A program made the translations under genes and the position numbers. From Oscillospiraceae bacterium (lineage in GTDB: Bacteria > Bacillota > Clostridia > Oscillospirales > Oscillospiraceae), in the NCBI GenBank assembly GCA_021203045.1, contig JAJQBY010000105.1, positions 1-58,538 of the forward strand: 58,538 nucleotides of DNA, written 5' to 3'. Positions 25,940 to 34,652 of this stretch are shown in pieces. Under the pieces are notes generated by a model. It was not told the origin of the DNA, ran no database searches, and was given only the letters and a program-made list of their open reading frames with translations. The stretch's first letter is position 1. The number at the start of each line of letters is the position of its first letter.

Positions 25940-27105
25940 GACGGGCCCTCGCCCTGGCCGCCGCCGCGCTGCTGATACTATCCCTGTCCGGCTGCGTTCT
26001 GGCGGATATCGCGGCGGAGGTATCGGGCATATCCTATCAGGAGGAGGAACAGGAGGCAGACGTGAGCTTTTTCGTAAGGAACAGCGCCTCCACGGCAACG
26101 GCCGCATCAACCCCGACACCGGCGCCGGCACAGGAGGAGACCCTGTATGACCGGATACTGTCCTCCCTGGAAAATTACGAGACGGAGCTGGTCCTAACCG
26201 GCTATGACCCGGAGGATATCGCCGCCGCCTATGACCGGGTGATCGCCGAGCATCCGGAGATATTCTGGGCCACCAGCGGCTATAAATGGTCCTCCGTCAC
26301 CAGCGGCAGCACGGTGACCGTGACCTTCACACCCACCCTCTCCAGGGATACGGCGGAGCAGACGGCAGCCAAAAAGGCGCAGCTGGACAGCGTGGTCTCC
26401 CAGGTGCTGGCCCGGATATCCCAGACCGCCTCGGACTATGAAAAGGCGCTGTACATCCACGACTATCTGGTCAGCGCCGTGGACTATGACCAGCAGGAGG
26501 CCGCCCTGATCTCCTCCGGCTATTATCAGAACGCCGTCCCCGACTGCGTAACGGCCTATGGGGCGCTGGTGAACGGCAGCGCGGTCTGCTCCGGCTACGC
26601 CAAGGCCTTCCAGCTTCTGGCGAAGGAGCTGGGGCTGGAATGTATCCGGGTGTCCGGCGTGGGGCTGGGCGGCGGCGCTCATGAGTGGAACGCCGTGGCC
26701 CTGGGCGGAGACTGGTACCATGTAGACGTGACCTGGGACGACCCGATATACGCGGGCCTTTCCACCAGCGTGCTGTCCCATGAGTTTTTCGGCATCACCA
26801 CGGCGGAGCTGCTGCTGACCCATACCATAGACGACGGCCAGGATATCCCGGACTGCACGGCGGTCACATACGATTATTTCCGGTATAACGGGCTCTATTT
26901 CGAGACTTATGACCGGTCGGCCCTGGCGTCCATGGACCTTGGCACGGCCTTCCAGATCAAGTTCGCCTCGGCGTCCCTTCTGGAGCAGGCGGCCCAGGAT
27001 CTGTTCTCCGGTCAGGGCGTGTTCGACCTGGCCCCCTCCTGGGCCGGCAGCGTCCAGTATTCCCAGGGCACCGCCGGCCTGGTGCTGACCGTTGAATTCA
27101 GCTGA
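25936..27105 (+). CDS. Transglutaminase-like lipoprotein
   Basis: A 389-residue exported lipoprotein. It starts at GTG 25936, overlapping the stop of the preceding gene. The signal peptide ends in LSLSGC, which lipidates Cys16. A Ser/Thr/Ala/Pro-rich linker precedes the folded part. The transglutaminase-like catalytic triad is visible as Cys218 (GSAVCSGYA), His249 (GAHEWN) and Asp264 (YHVDVTWDDP). Bacterial proteins of this fold act as cell-surface peptidases or crosslinking enzymes. The target is unknown. It may act on the cell wall or on surface proteins. Confidence 0.85.
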   Translation: MRRALALAAAALLILSLSGCVLADIAAEVSGISYQEEEQEADVSFFVRNSASTATAASTPTPAPAQEETLYDRILSSLENYETELVLTGYDPEDIAAAYDRVIAEHPEIFWATSGYKWSSVTSGSTVTVTFTPTLSRDTAEQTAAKKAQLDSVVSQVLARISQTASDYEKALYIHDYLVSAVDYDQQEAALISSGYYQNAVPDCVTAYGALVNGSAVCSGYAKAFQLLAKELGLECIRVSGVGLGGGAHEWNAVALGGDWYHVDVTWDDPIYAGLSTSVLSHEFFGITTAELLLTHTIDDGQDIPDCTAVTYDYFRYNGLYFETYDRSALASMDLGTAFQIKFASASLLEQAAQDLFSGQGVFDLAPSWAGSVQYSQGTAGLVLTVEFS

Positions 27106-27161
27106 GGCCCGCCTGCCATACCCCTGTATAAACCATTTCTTTTCCAAAGGAGAAAACGACT

Positions 27162-28118
27162 ATGCTGCAGCGATATGCCTCCGGAAGCGAGACCCTGGCC
27201 AAGGCAAGACTGGCGGAAAATAAGCCCCGGCCGATATTTCAGCTTCTCATTTTCATTGCGGTCCTGCTGGCCTCCGACGTGGGCATGGTCCTGCTGGCCG
27301 GCGTGGCCCTGTGGGTCATGCTCGAGCTGGGCGCGGTGGGCGCCATAACCTGGTCCACCGTCCTGTCCCTGGCGGCCTGCGCGGAGGAGATCGCCCTGCC
27401 CATCCTCTACTGCACCTACATCGAGCGGCGGTCCCTCCGCTCCATGGGCTGCGCCCGAAAGGGCTGGCTGCGGGAATATATCGCGGGCTTCGCCCTCGGC
27501 GCCGCCGCCCTGTGCGCAGCGGCGGGGCTGGCCTGGGCCTGCGGGACCATGTCCTTCCGGCCGGTCAGCGGCGTCTCATGGGGGATGCTGGCCCTGTTCC
27601 TGCTGGGATTTCTCATCCAGGGGGCGGGAGAGGAGTTTCTGCTCCGGGGCTATTTTATGGTCTCCCTGGCAAACCGCGTCCCCCTGGCGGCCGCCGTGGG
27701 GATAAGCTCTGTGGTTTTCGCCCTGCTGCACCTGGGCAACAGCGGAATAACGCCTCTCGCTATCGTGAACTTGACCCTGTTCGGGGTCTTTGCCGGGGTA
27801 TATATGCTCCGGCGGGACAGCATCTGGGGCATATGCGCCTTTCACAGCGCCTGGAATTTCTTCCAGGGGAACGTCCTGGGCGTCCAGGTCAGCGGCGGGG
27901 ATATGGGCCCGTCCCTGTTCGCCGCCTCCTCCGGCGGCAGCACCCTGATAAACGGGGGCAGCTTCGGCCTGGAGGGCGGTCTGGCGGTAACGGCGGTGCT
28001 GATCGCCGCCATCGCCCTGGTCCTGCTGCTGCCGGGAAAAAGAGGCGGATACAGCGGCTCCCCTGACAATACGGAAGGCACAGGGACCACAGCCGGTACC
28101 GAAGCCGACGGCACCTGA
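27162..28118 (+). CDS. CPBP-family intramembrane metalloprotease
   Basis: A 318-residue membrane protein with about eight hydrophobic helices. The CPBP/Abi motifs are clear: GEEFLLRGYF (the EExxxR motif near residue 157), FALLHLGN with its His, and CAFHSAWNF (HxxxN). Members cleave prenylated or other membrane substrates and include bacteriocin-immunity proteins. AAAGGAG precedes the ATG at 27162. The hydrophilic Gly/Thr-rich C-terminus is short. It follows the transglutaminase-like gene by 57 bases with no terminator, so it may share that transcript. Confidence 0.88.
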   Translation: MLQRYASGSETLAKARLAENKPRPIFQLLIFIAVLLASDVGMVLLAGVALWVMLELGAVGAITWSTVLSLAACAEEIALPILYCTYIERRSLRSMGCARKGWLREYIAGFALGAAALCAAAGLAWACGTMSFRPVSGVSWGMLALFLLGFLIQGAGEEFLLRGYFMVSLANRVPLAAAVGISSVVFALLHLGNSGITPLAIVNLTLFGVFAGVYMLRRDSIWGICAFHSAWNFFQGNVLGVQVSGGDMGPSLFAASSGGSTLINGGSFGLEGGLAVTAVLIAAIALVLLLPGKRGGYSGSPDNTEGTGTTAGTEADGT

Positions 28119-28155
28119 CAGCGCCCCGGAAGCCGACTGAGAACATACAGAAACG

Positions 28156-28189
28156 GGCCCGTGCCGGAACAGCTGTTCTGACACGGGCC
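28156..28189. terminator. Bidirectional terminator between CPBP and CBS genes
   Basis: GGCCCGTGCCGGAACAG pairs with CTGTTCTGACACGGGCC with one mismatch, giving a long hairpin in the 74-base gap between converging genes. The flanking T-run is short (TTCT). Confidence 0.7.
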
Positions 28190-28192
28190 TTC

Positions 28193-28624
28193 TCATTCCC
28201 ACCGCCGGATATTGGCGGATATATCCCCCAGCGCCTCCGCCGCCTCCATGGAGCAAGCGTCCCGCCTGGCCAGATCGCACAGGCTGACCATGCCCACAAG
28301 CCTTCCCCCGTCCATGACCGGCAGGCGGCGTATCTGCTGCCGGCGCATGGTCATGGCGGCGGCGTCCACATCGTCCCCGGCGGCGCAGGTATTCACGCCC
28401 CGGCTCATGACCTCCCGGACCTGGGTGCTCCCCGCCGGCATATCCACCGCCACGCAGCGGGTCACGATATCCCGGTCCGTGACGATGCCCAGCAGACGGC
28501 CCCCGTCATCGCAGACCGGCAGCGCCCCCAGATTATGCCGCTTCATCAGCCGCGCCGCGGTGGAGACGGGCTCCTGCTGCCCAATGGAAACGATGCTGTC
28601 CGTCATGATATCCCATACTTTCAT
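28193..28624 (-). CDS. CBS-domain pair protein
   Basis: A 143-residue protein consisting of two CBS domains. The first is KVWDIMTDSIVSIGQ..LPVCDDGGRLLGIVTDRDI, the second REVMSRGVNTC..RRLPVMDGGRLVGMVSLCDL. Such pairs bind adenine nucleotides and act as energy or second-messenger sensors. The start is ATG 28624 rather than the frame extension to 28765, because it gives the standard N-terminus and has a GGGGGG ribosome site in front. There is no attached effector domain, so it must act on a partner protein, which I cannot identify. It is oriented with spoIIP behind it on the - strand. Confidence 0.85.
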   Translation of the reverse strand: MKVWDIMTDSIVSIGQQEPVSTAARLMKRHNLGALPVCDDGGRLLGIVTDRDIVTRCVAVDMPAGSTQVREVMSRGVNTCAAGDDVDAAAMTMRRQQIRRLPVMDGGRLVGMVSLCDLARRDACSMEAAEALGDISANIRRWE

Positions 28625-28721
28625 TTGCTGCCCCCCGGTGGTATAATAATATATGATAGCCCTGCGGCTATACAGGGGCCGCTCCGCGTCCCGGGGATAG
28701 TATGCCCGGCACCGGAGGCTT

Positions 28722-29765
28722 CTATTCCACCATCCCCAGCAGGGTGGGCGCGATGGCGTCGGCAAAAAGCTGCACCGCCGTGATGGCCTCCTGCAGGGTG
28801 TTGCCTGCCGTGCCCACCTCCATCAGCAGGCTTCCCGGGGTGAGCTGCTGATTATAGCGGTAATCGCACAAAACCGTGGGCCGCATCAGCGTCTCATAGC
28901 GAAGGGAAACCGTCTGCTGAAGGGTCAGGGCCAGAGCAAGATTTTTCCGCCAGTCGGGGTGGGACAGATTCACATCCGAGCCCATGACCAGCATAATCTG
29001 GGCCACGGTCTCCCCGGCGGCCTGGGTCACCGTTTTATAGATCGTGTCACCCTCCCCCAGAGCGTCCCGGTGCAGGTCGATGACCAGGGCAATGCCGGGG
29101 TTTTCCGCCAGATACGCCTCGATAGCCGCGCCGGAGCGGGCGTAGGAGCCGTTATAGCTGGGGTAGTCATACAGCTCCGTATCGTGCAGCACCTGCAGCC
29201 CATAGGCGGAAAGGGTGTCCGCCAGGGCCTGCCCCACCCGGACCACGCTGTAATTTATATCCGTGGTGCGGTATTCGGCGGTGGCCTGATATACGTCGCT
29301 CCCCTCCGGGGTATAGGCCTCCGTTCCGTGGGTATGTATGATGAGTATCTGATATCCCTCCGCCGGAAGGGTCAGGGACGGTCCCTCCTCCAGCAGGGCG
29401 GATACGTCCACCTCATAGGCGGTGTCATTATCCAGCATGTCGCCGGTGATAGTGGTGGAGAGGACCGTGGTCTCCAGACTCCAGGCCGGCATATCGGGAA
29501 TGGCGGTGGCCGTCGGCCCGGGCGTGGGCGTACAGGTCGCCTCCGGCGTTGCTTCCGCCTCCGGCGTCGGCTCGGCCGCGGCCTCCGTCTCCCCCGTACA
29601 GGCGGGCGTGGGCGCAGCGGCGGCTTCCTCCTGTATAGTGGTCTCCTCCGCCTCCGCCGCAGCCTGGGGCTCCTCCTGGGCCAGCACGGGGATGGCTCCG
29701 GACAGGATGGCCAGCGCGCCGAAGCAGCACAGCAGAAGCAGGGCGGAGAACAGCTTGTTTCCCAT
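28722..29765 (-). CDS. spoIIP: Stage II sporulation protein P-type amidase
   Basis: SpoIIP is an N-acetylmuramoyl-L-alanine amidase that works with SpoIID and SpoIIM to thin septal peptidoglycan during engulfment. The 347-residue protein starts at ATG 29765 (MGNKLFS), with AAAGGGGA at the right distance. The ATG at 29771 is too close to it. A membrane-spanning signal is followed by a Glu/Ala/Pro/Thr linker (roughly residues 30-90). The catalytic domain has IIHTHGTEAY, YRTTDINYSVVRVG, VIDLHRDA and LLMEVGTAGN. The gene stands alone here, without gpr, and marks the host as spore-forming. Confidence 0.9.
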   Translation of the reverse strand: MGNKLFSALLLLCCFGALAILSGAIPVLAQEEPQAAAEAEETTIQEEAAAAPTPACTGETEAAAEPTPEAEATPEATCTPTPGPTATAIPDMPAWSLETTVLSTTITGDMLDNDTAYEVDVSALLEEGPSLTLPAEGYQILIIHTHGTEAYTPEGSDVYQATAEYRTTDINYSVVRVGQALADTLSAYGLQVLHDTELYDYPSYNGSYARSGAAIEAYLAENPGIALVIDLHRDALGEGDTIYKTVTQAAGETVAQIMLVMGSDVNLSHPDWRKNLALALTLQQTVSLRYETLMRPTVLCDYRYNQQLTPGSLLMEVGTAGNTLQEAITAVQLFADAIAPTLLGMVE

Positions 29766-29901
29766 GAACATTTCCCCTTTCTATCGTATAAATAGTGCAT
29801 GATATACCTATATGTAGTATATGCGGGGAAATTTCTGAATATGAATTTTTTTGCCCAAAAATTTTTTGCCGGTTACGGCACGGAAGGAGAAAACATAAAA
29901 A

Positions 29902-30144
29902 ATGGTCGTTACTTACAAGCCGAAGGGCGTATGCTCCCGTCTGATGCGGGTGACAGCGGAGGACGGTATCATCAAAAGTGTGGAGGTAGTGGGGGGCTGC
30001 GACGGAAATTTGCAGGGTATTTCCCGCCTGGTGGTGGACATGCCGGTGCAGGAGGCGATCTCCCGCCTGGAGGGGATACGCTGCGGCGGCAAGCCCACCT
30101 CCTGCCCCGATCAGCTGGCTCAGGCCATGAAACAGTTGACATAA
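29902..30144 (+). CDS. TSCPD-domain protein (TIGR03905-type)
   Basis: An 80-residue protein with the small TSCPD fold: YKPKGVCSRLM, VGGCDGNLQGISRLV and GIRCGGKPTSCPDQLA. The C-terminal TSCPDQL motif gives the family its name. The same fold occurs at the C-terminus of some ribonucleotide reductases. The three or four conserved Cys suggest metal or redox chemistry, but no function is established. GAAGGAGA lies just before the ATG. It has its own A+T-rich upstream region and is followed by a 330-base gap. Confidence 0.85.
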   Translation: MVVTYKPKGVCSRLMRVTAEDGIIKSVEVVGGCDGNLQGISRLVVDMPVQEAISRLEGIRCGGKPTSCPDQLAQAMKQLT

Positions 30145-30307
30145 AATGACGGAAAAATTTTTATTTTTTTTACGTAATATATTATTATGACAACTGGATA
30201 AAAAACAGTTTTTTAAATTTTTTTGTCGAATCAAAAGTGGAAAGTAAATTTTTTCCAATTTCAGGACACAAGATGTAGATTTTTATTGGGCATAAACACC
30301 CAAACGG

Positions 30308-30323
30308 GGCACAAGTTCTTGTG
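30308..30323. promoter_or_regulatory. Palindrome in the gap before the SleB-like gene
   Basis: GCACAAGTTCTTGTGC is a 16-bp inverted repeat (seven-base arms, TT centre) at about 30308-30323. The gap 30145-30477 is very A+T-rich and otherwise holds only the promoter at 30375-30404. The palindrome lies about 50 bp upstream of that -35, a possible operator. Confidence 0.4.
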
Positions 30324-30374
30324 CATTTGTCACAATTCCCAGTTTGAGAAGCTCTCATTTAGACACAATGCCGA

Positions 30375-30404
30375 TTGCATTCGACAATTTCCATTCGCTA
30401 TAAT
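30375..30404 (+). promoter_or_regulatory. Promoter of the SleB-like hydrolase
   Basis: TTGCAT (30375-30380), 18-bp spacer, TATAAT (30399-30404). The leader of about 67 bases ends with AAAGGAGG at 30463-30470. Confidence 0.65.
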
Positions 30405-30477
30405 AAGAATGTACCCAATGAAAGTTGGGCCATTCTATCCTGCAAAAACCAAATGCAGGTCCAAAGGAGGCGGCTGG

Positions 30478-31419
30478 ATGAAGAACAGACGGCTGGAGAA
30501 GATCCTGGCGGTAGTATGCGCCCTGGTCTTGACGATCGCGGTGATGAGCAAACCTGTCTTTACCCAGGCGGAGGCGGCGGAGGCATCGGCAGAGGAAACG
30601 GCTCCGGATGAGAGCTATGTGGTCTTTGACGGCAGCTCCGGGGAGATATCCCAGCCTGAGGTGACGGATAACCGCACCACTGTCCCCTATTACGCGGGCG
30701 AGACGGAGTGCGGCACATGTACTTTGATAGACGGAACGCCCTATGTGAACGCAGCCGAGTTTTTGTCCGCTCTGGGCGTGAGCGGCACGGCCTATGACAG
30801 CGGCAGCAGCCTGACCCTGTCCGGGGATACGCTTACCCTGACGGCAGAGGCCGGGGCGATCTATTTCACCTGCAACGGCCGGTATTTATATGTGGAAAAC
30901 GGCGTGCAGAGCATAGACGGCGGCATATGCCTGCCGGTGGATTCGCTGGTGAAGTGCACAGGCGCTTCCGTGACATGGGATCGGACGGCCTGGCAGATTA
31001 CCATAGAGAAGGCCGAGCTGGTCCCCCGGACCGGCGGAGACAGCTATTACAGCGAGACGGATGTCTATTGGCTCAGCCGGGTGATCTATGCCGAGGCCGG
31101 AGGCCAGTCTCTGGAGGCCCAGGCCGCCATCGGCAGCGTCATCATGAACCGGGTGGCGGACGAGTCCTTCCCCGATACGGTATACGAGGTCGTTTTTGCG
31201 AAGAACCAGTTCGACGTGGTCATCAACGGCATGGTCTATATGACGCCGGACGATATGTCCGAGATCGCGGCAAAGCTGGCCCTGGAGGGCTATGATCTGG
31301 CCTCCGGCGCCACCTATTTCACCCGGGAAGGCTCCTTCATAAGCGGCGACCTCCCCGATGAGGAGAGCTATGAATGCGTGGCCCAGATAGAGGACCTCAG
31401 CTTCCTAGCGCTGTCTTGA
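30478..31419 (+). CDS. SleB-type cell wall hydrolase with copper-amine-oxidase-like N domain
   Basis: A 313-residue exported protein starting at ATG 30478 (MKNRRLEK), with AAAGGAGG seven bases ahead. A signal peptide spans residues 1-35. Residues about 75-180 resemble the copper-amine-oxidase-N/stalk domain often attached to clostridial wall hydrolases. The C-terminal Hydrolase_2 domain contains YWLSRVIYAEAGGQSLEAQ with the catalytic Glu, IGSVIMNRV and NQFDVV. Relatives are lytic transglycosylases that open the spore cortex during germination or remodel vegetative wall. Which applies here is not clear. It is monocistronic. Confidence 0.85.
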   Translation: MKNRRLEKILAVVCALVLTIAVMSKPVFTQAEAAEASAEETAPDESYVVFDGSSGEISQPEVTDNRTTVPYYAGETECGTCTLIDGTPYVNAAEFLSALGVSGTAYDSGSSLTLSGDTLTLTAEAGAIYFTCNGRYLYVENGVQSIDGGICLPVDSLVKCTGASVTWDRTAWQITIEKAELVPRTGGDSYYSETDVYWLSRVIYAEAGGQSLEAQAAIGSVIMNRVADESFPDTVYEVVFAKNQFDVVINGMVYMTPDDMSEIAAKLALEGYDLASGATYFTREGSFISGDLPDEESYECVAQIEDLSFLALS

Positions 31420-31473
31420 AAGATGGCACGGGGTGTGATACAATAACAGAAAGGCAAAAAAAGCAGATCATAT

Positions 31474-31505
31474 AAAGGATGCGCCTTGTGCGCATCCTTT
31501 TTCGG
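31474..31505 (+). terminator. Terminator after the SleB-like gene
   Basis: AAAGGATGCGC (31474-31484) pairs with GCGCATCCTTT (31490-31500), followed by TTTTTCGGTTTT. It lies only 16 bases before the rsmG start. Confidence 0.88.
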
Positions 31506-31520
31506 TTTTAAGGAGACGCT

Positions 31521-32228
31521 ATGGAAAACATCCTGACAGAGGGATTACAGGCCCTGGGCATCCCTGCGGAGCGGGAGGCCGTTAAGACGCTGGCGGCCTA
31601 TGGCCGGCTTCTGGCGGACGCCAACAGGGTCACGAACCTGACCGCCATCACCGACCCGGCGGATATGGCCCGGCTGCACTTTCTGGACAGCGCCGCCCTG
31701 CTGACCGCAGCGGATTTTTCCGGCAGGCGGGTGGCGGATATAGGTTCCGGGGCCGGCTTTCCCGGCGTTCCCCTGCGGGTGCTCCGGCCGGATATGCACC
31801 TGACGGTGATCGACAGCGTTGGCAAAAAGGTGGACTTCGTGGACGCCTCCTGCCGCCGTCTGGGCATCGAGAACGTAAACTGCATATGGGGCCGGGCGGA
31901 GGAGCTTCCCCAGCTCCGGGAGCGGTTCGATATCGTGGTCAGCCGGGCCGTGGCGGAGCTGGACGTGCTGGCGGAGCTGTGCCTGCCCCTGGTGACGCGA
32001 AACGGCCTGTTCATCGCCATGAAGGGCCCGGACTGCCGGGAGGAGGCGGAGCAGGCGGAGCACGCCATCCGCACCCTGGGCGGCCGGCTCCGCGAGATAC
32101 GGCCCTATGTCATCCCCGGCACGGACATCACCCATACGGCCCTGATCGTGGAAAAGATCGCCCCCACCCCCATGCGCTATCCCCGGCGGTACGCCCAGAT
32201 CAAAAAGAATCCCCTCCGGGGCAGCTGA
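31521..32228 (+). CDS. rsmG: 16S rRNA (guanine-527-N7)-methyltransferase
   Basis: RsmG (GidB) methylates G527 of 16S rRNA using S-adenosylmethionine. The 235-residue protein has the typical N-terminal helix bundle (NRVTNLTAITDPADMARLHF, then LDSAALL) and the SAM-binding motif VADIGSGAGFPGVPLRV. It also has DSVGKKVDFV, NCIWGRAEELP and VVSRAVAELDVL, and ends in a basic tail PRRYAQIKKNPL. AAGGAG precedes the ATG. Usual neighbours such as mnmG or parAB are absent, so it is isolated here. It is closed by a 16-bp stem that also contains part of the next promoter. Confidence 0.95.
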   Translation: MENILTEGLQALGIPAEREAVKTLAAYGRLLADANRVTNLTAITDPADMARLHFLDSAALLTAADFSGRRVADIGSGAGFPGVPLRVLRPDMHLTVIDSVGKKVDFVDASCRRLGIENVNCIWGRAEELPQLRERFDIVVSRAVAELDVLAELCLPLVTRNGLFIAMKGPDCREEAEQAEHAIRTLGGRLREIRPYVIPGTDITHTALIVEKIAPTPMRYPRRYAQIKKNPLRGS

Positions 32229-32263
32229 AAAGCCGCCCGACAGGAAAATATGAATAAATTGAA

Positions 32264-32301
32264 AAATCAAACGCCTGCTATTGACAGCAGGCGTTTGATT
32301 T
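32264..32301 (+). terminator. Terminator of rsmG
   Basis: Arms 32264-32279 and 32286-32301 form a perfect 16-bp stem (AAATCAAACGCCTGCT against its complement), loop ATTGAC, with T-rich end GATTTG. Confidence 0.8.
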
Positions 32302-32309
32302 GCTACACT
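32281..32309 (+). promoter_or_regulatory. Promoter of marR and the second exporter, nested in the rsmG terminator
   Basis: TTGACA (32281-32286) sits in the terminator loop. After a 17-bp spacer comes TACACT (32304-32309). A TATAAT at 32312-32317 is 25 bp away, too far from this -35. Confidence 0.6.
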
Positions 32310-32346
32310 TTTATAATTTGAAGCAGCGAACGGTGGCCTGACACGA

Positions 32347-32802
32347 ATGATGGACGAAGGGTGCTTCCTTGGGCCGAATGGCGAGGTGCATTTTGGCGCG
32401 CTGATAAAGCGCATCAACGATACCATGGAAAAGCATGCCAACAATGCTCTCCAGCAGCACGATATCACCTCCTTCCAGCTGAAAATGCTGATCATCCTGG
32501 TCATGTCAGAGGACGGCACCGCCACGCTGAAGGAGCTGGAGCGGGGCTTCGGGGTGGCCCAGTCCACCGCCGCCGGGGTAGCTGTCCGGCTTGAAAAGAA
32601 GGGGCTTATCACCAGCTTTTCCGATGTCCGCGACCGGCGGGTCAAGCGGGCGCAGATAACCCCCGCGGGCCGGACGCTGTGTATGAACCACCGGGAGGAG
32701 ATGGACCGGGACGAGGCCCGTCTTACCAAGGCCCTGTCGCCTGAGGAGCAGGAGCAGCTGAAAGCCCTTCTCCTGCGGGTGTATGACTCCCTGGCGGAAT
32801 AA
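32347..32802 (+). CDS. MarR-family transcriptional regulator
   Basis: A 151-residue winged-helix protein. The N-terminal helices (FGALIKRINDTMEKHANNAL) form part of the dimer interface. The DNA-binding part is ATLKELERGFGVAQSTAAGV followed by VRLEKKGLI and the wing DVRDRRVKRAQITPAG. C-terminal helices complete the dimer. It is the first gene of an operon with two ABC exporter subunits, the usual place for a MarR repressor that senses the exported compound. It probably autoregulates through the promoter at 32281-32309. No clear operator palindrome is visible there beyond the terminator stem itself. Confidence 0.9.
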   Translation: MMDEGCFLGPNGEVHFGALIKRINDTMEKHANNALQQHDITSFQLKMLIILVMSEDGTATLKELERGFGVAQSTAAGVAVRLEKKGLITSFSDVRDRRVKRAQITPAGRTLCMNHREEMDRDEARLTKALSPEEQEQLKALLLRVYDSLAE

Positions 32803-32879
32803 CCCGGCAGTCCCTGCCTTCAGATCGTACAAAAAGAACAAATGAATGGAGCTTATTTGGAGGGATGAAATAACATACT

Positions 32880-34631
32880 ATGAATACCATAAAAACCCTT
32901 GGCCGTCAGGTGAAGGAGTATAAACGGGACTCCATCCTCTGCCCGGTGTTCACGGCACTGGAGGTGCTGATGGAGATACTGATACCCTTCGTCACGGCGG
33001 CGATCATCGATTCCGGCATCCAGGGAGGCAGCATGAACAAGGTGCTGCTCTATGGCGCGCTGATGCTGGTCATGGCGTTTTTGAGCCTGTTTTTCGGGAT
33101 GAAAGCCGGCAACTACGGGGCCTCTGCCTCCTCCGGTTTTGCCTGCAACCTGCGGGACGCCATGTATGAGAATATCCAGACCTTTTCCTTTTCGGATATC
33201 GACAAATACAGCACCGCCGGTCTTGTGACCCGCATGACCACGGACGTGACCAATATACAAAACGCCTATCAGATGATCCTGCGCATTGCTGTGCGCGCCC
33301 CGCTGATGCTGATATGCAGCATGGTCATGTGCTTTCTCATCAGCCCGAGGCTGAGCTCGGTGTTTCTGGCAGCTCTCATATTTCTGGGTGTTGTGCTGTT
33401 TTCCATCGCGGCAAAGACCATGCCCATGTTCCGGCGGGTGTTCGATAAATACGACGACCTGAACGCCAGCGTCCAGGAAAACGTCTCCGGCATCCGGGTA
33501 GTGAAGGCCTACGTCCGGGAGGACTACGAGGACAAGAAGTTCACCAAAGCCTCTGAGAACATTTATAAGATGTTCGTGAAGGCGGAGTCCATTCTGGCCT
33601 TCAATAACCCGGTCATGATGCTGACCATTTACGGCTGCATCATCGCCCTGAGCTGGTTCGGCGCACGGTTCATCGTGGCCGGCTCCATGACTACGGGCAA
33701 TCTTACCAGCCTGTTCAGCTATGTTATGAGCATGATGATGAGCCTGATGATGCTGTCTATGATCTTCGTCATGGTGTCCATGTCCGCCGCCAGCGCCCGC
33801 CGTATCGCCCAGGTGCTGGACGAGAAGACCGATCTGACAAACCCCGCCGAGCCGGTGACGGAGGTCCCCAGCGGGGATATCGACTTCGACCACGTCAGCT
33901 TTTCCTATAAGAAGGGCAGCGGGGAGGATGTTCTCCACGACATCGACCTGCACATTAAGGCCGGAGAGACCATCGGCATCATCGGCGGCACCGGCTCCGG
34001 AAAATCCAGCCTGGTGAGCCTGATCAGCCGCCTGTACGATGTGACCGGCGGCGCCGTCCGGGTCGGAGGCCGGGACGTGCGGGAGTACGACCTGGAGACC
34101 CTGCGCAATCAGGTGGCCGTGGTACTGCAGAAGAATGTGCTGTTTTCCGGCACCATCCTGGATAACCTGCGCTGGGGCAAGGAGGACGCCACTCTGGAGG
34201 AATGCCAGGAGGCCTGCCGCCAGGCCTGCGCCGATGAGTTCATCCAGCGGATGCCGAATCAATACGACACCTGGATAGAGCAGGGCGGCACAAACGTCTC
34301 CGGCGGCCAGCGCCAGCGGCTCTGCATCGCCCGGGCTCTGCTGAAAAAGCCCAGGGTGCTGATTCTGGACGACTCCACCAGCGCGGTGGATACCGCCACA
34401 GACGCTAAGATACGCGAGGCCTTCGCCCAGCGCATCCCCGGCACCACGAAGCTGATCATCTCCCAGCGCATATCCAGCGTGCAGGACGCGGACCGCATCA
34501 TGGTGCTGGACGACGGCCAGGTGAACGGCTTCGACACCCACGAGAATCTGCTGGCGTCGAACCGGATCTATCAGGAGATATACGAGGCTCAGATGGCCGC
34601 CGGCGGCGACTTCGACGAGCATACCGCCTGA
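32880..34631 (+). CDS. ABC exporter half-transporter C (degenerate catalytic site)
   Basis: A 583-residue type IV ABC exporter subunit, paralogous to the one at 11164. Six membrane helices lie in residues 15-310. Walker A is GGTGSGKSS, the signature NVSGGQRQR, and Walker B VLILDDSTSAVD with Asp in place of the catalytic Glu. GGAGGG lies upstream of the ATG at 32880, which is 77 bases behind marR. It forms a heterodimer with the next gene product, as in TM287/288-type exporters (family knowledge). The exported compound is unknown. Confidence 0.92.
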   Translation: MNTIKTLGRQVKEYKRDSILCPVFTALEVLMEILIPFVTAAIIDSGIQGGSMNKVLLYGALMLVMAFLSLFFGMKAGNYGASASSGFACNLRDAMYENIQTFSFSDIDKYSTAGLVTRMTTDVTNIQNAYQMILRIAVRAPLMLICSMVMCFLISPRLSSVFLAALIFLGVVLFSIAAKTMPMFRRVFDKYDDLNASVQENVSGIRVVKAYVREDYEDKKFTKASENIYKMFVKAESILAFNNPVMMLTIYGCIIALSWFGARFIVAGSMTTGNLTSLFSYVMSMMMSLMMLSMIFVMVSMSAASARRIAQVLDEKTDLTNPAEPVTEVPSGDIDFDHVSFSYKKGSGEDVLHDIDLHIKAGETIGIIGGTGSGKSSLVSLISRLYDVTGGAVRVGGRDVREYDLETLRNQVAVVLQKNVLFSGTILDNLRWGKEDATLEECQEACRQACADEFIQRMPNQYDTWIEQGGTNVSGGQRQRLCIARALLKKPRVLILDDSTSAVDTATDAKIREAFAQRIPGTTKLIISQRISSVQDADRIMVLDDGQVNGFDTHENLLASNRIYQEIYEAQMAAGGDFDEHTA

Positions 34632-34652
34632 GGAAGGGAGATGTGATACCAT

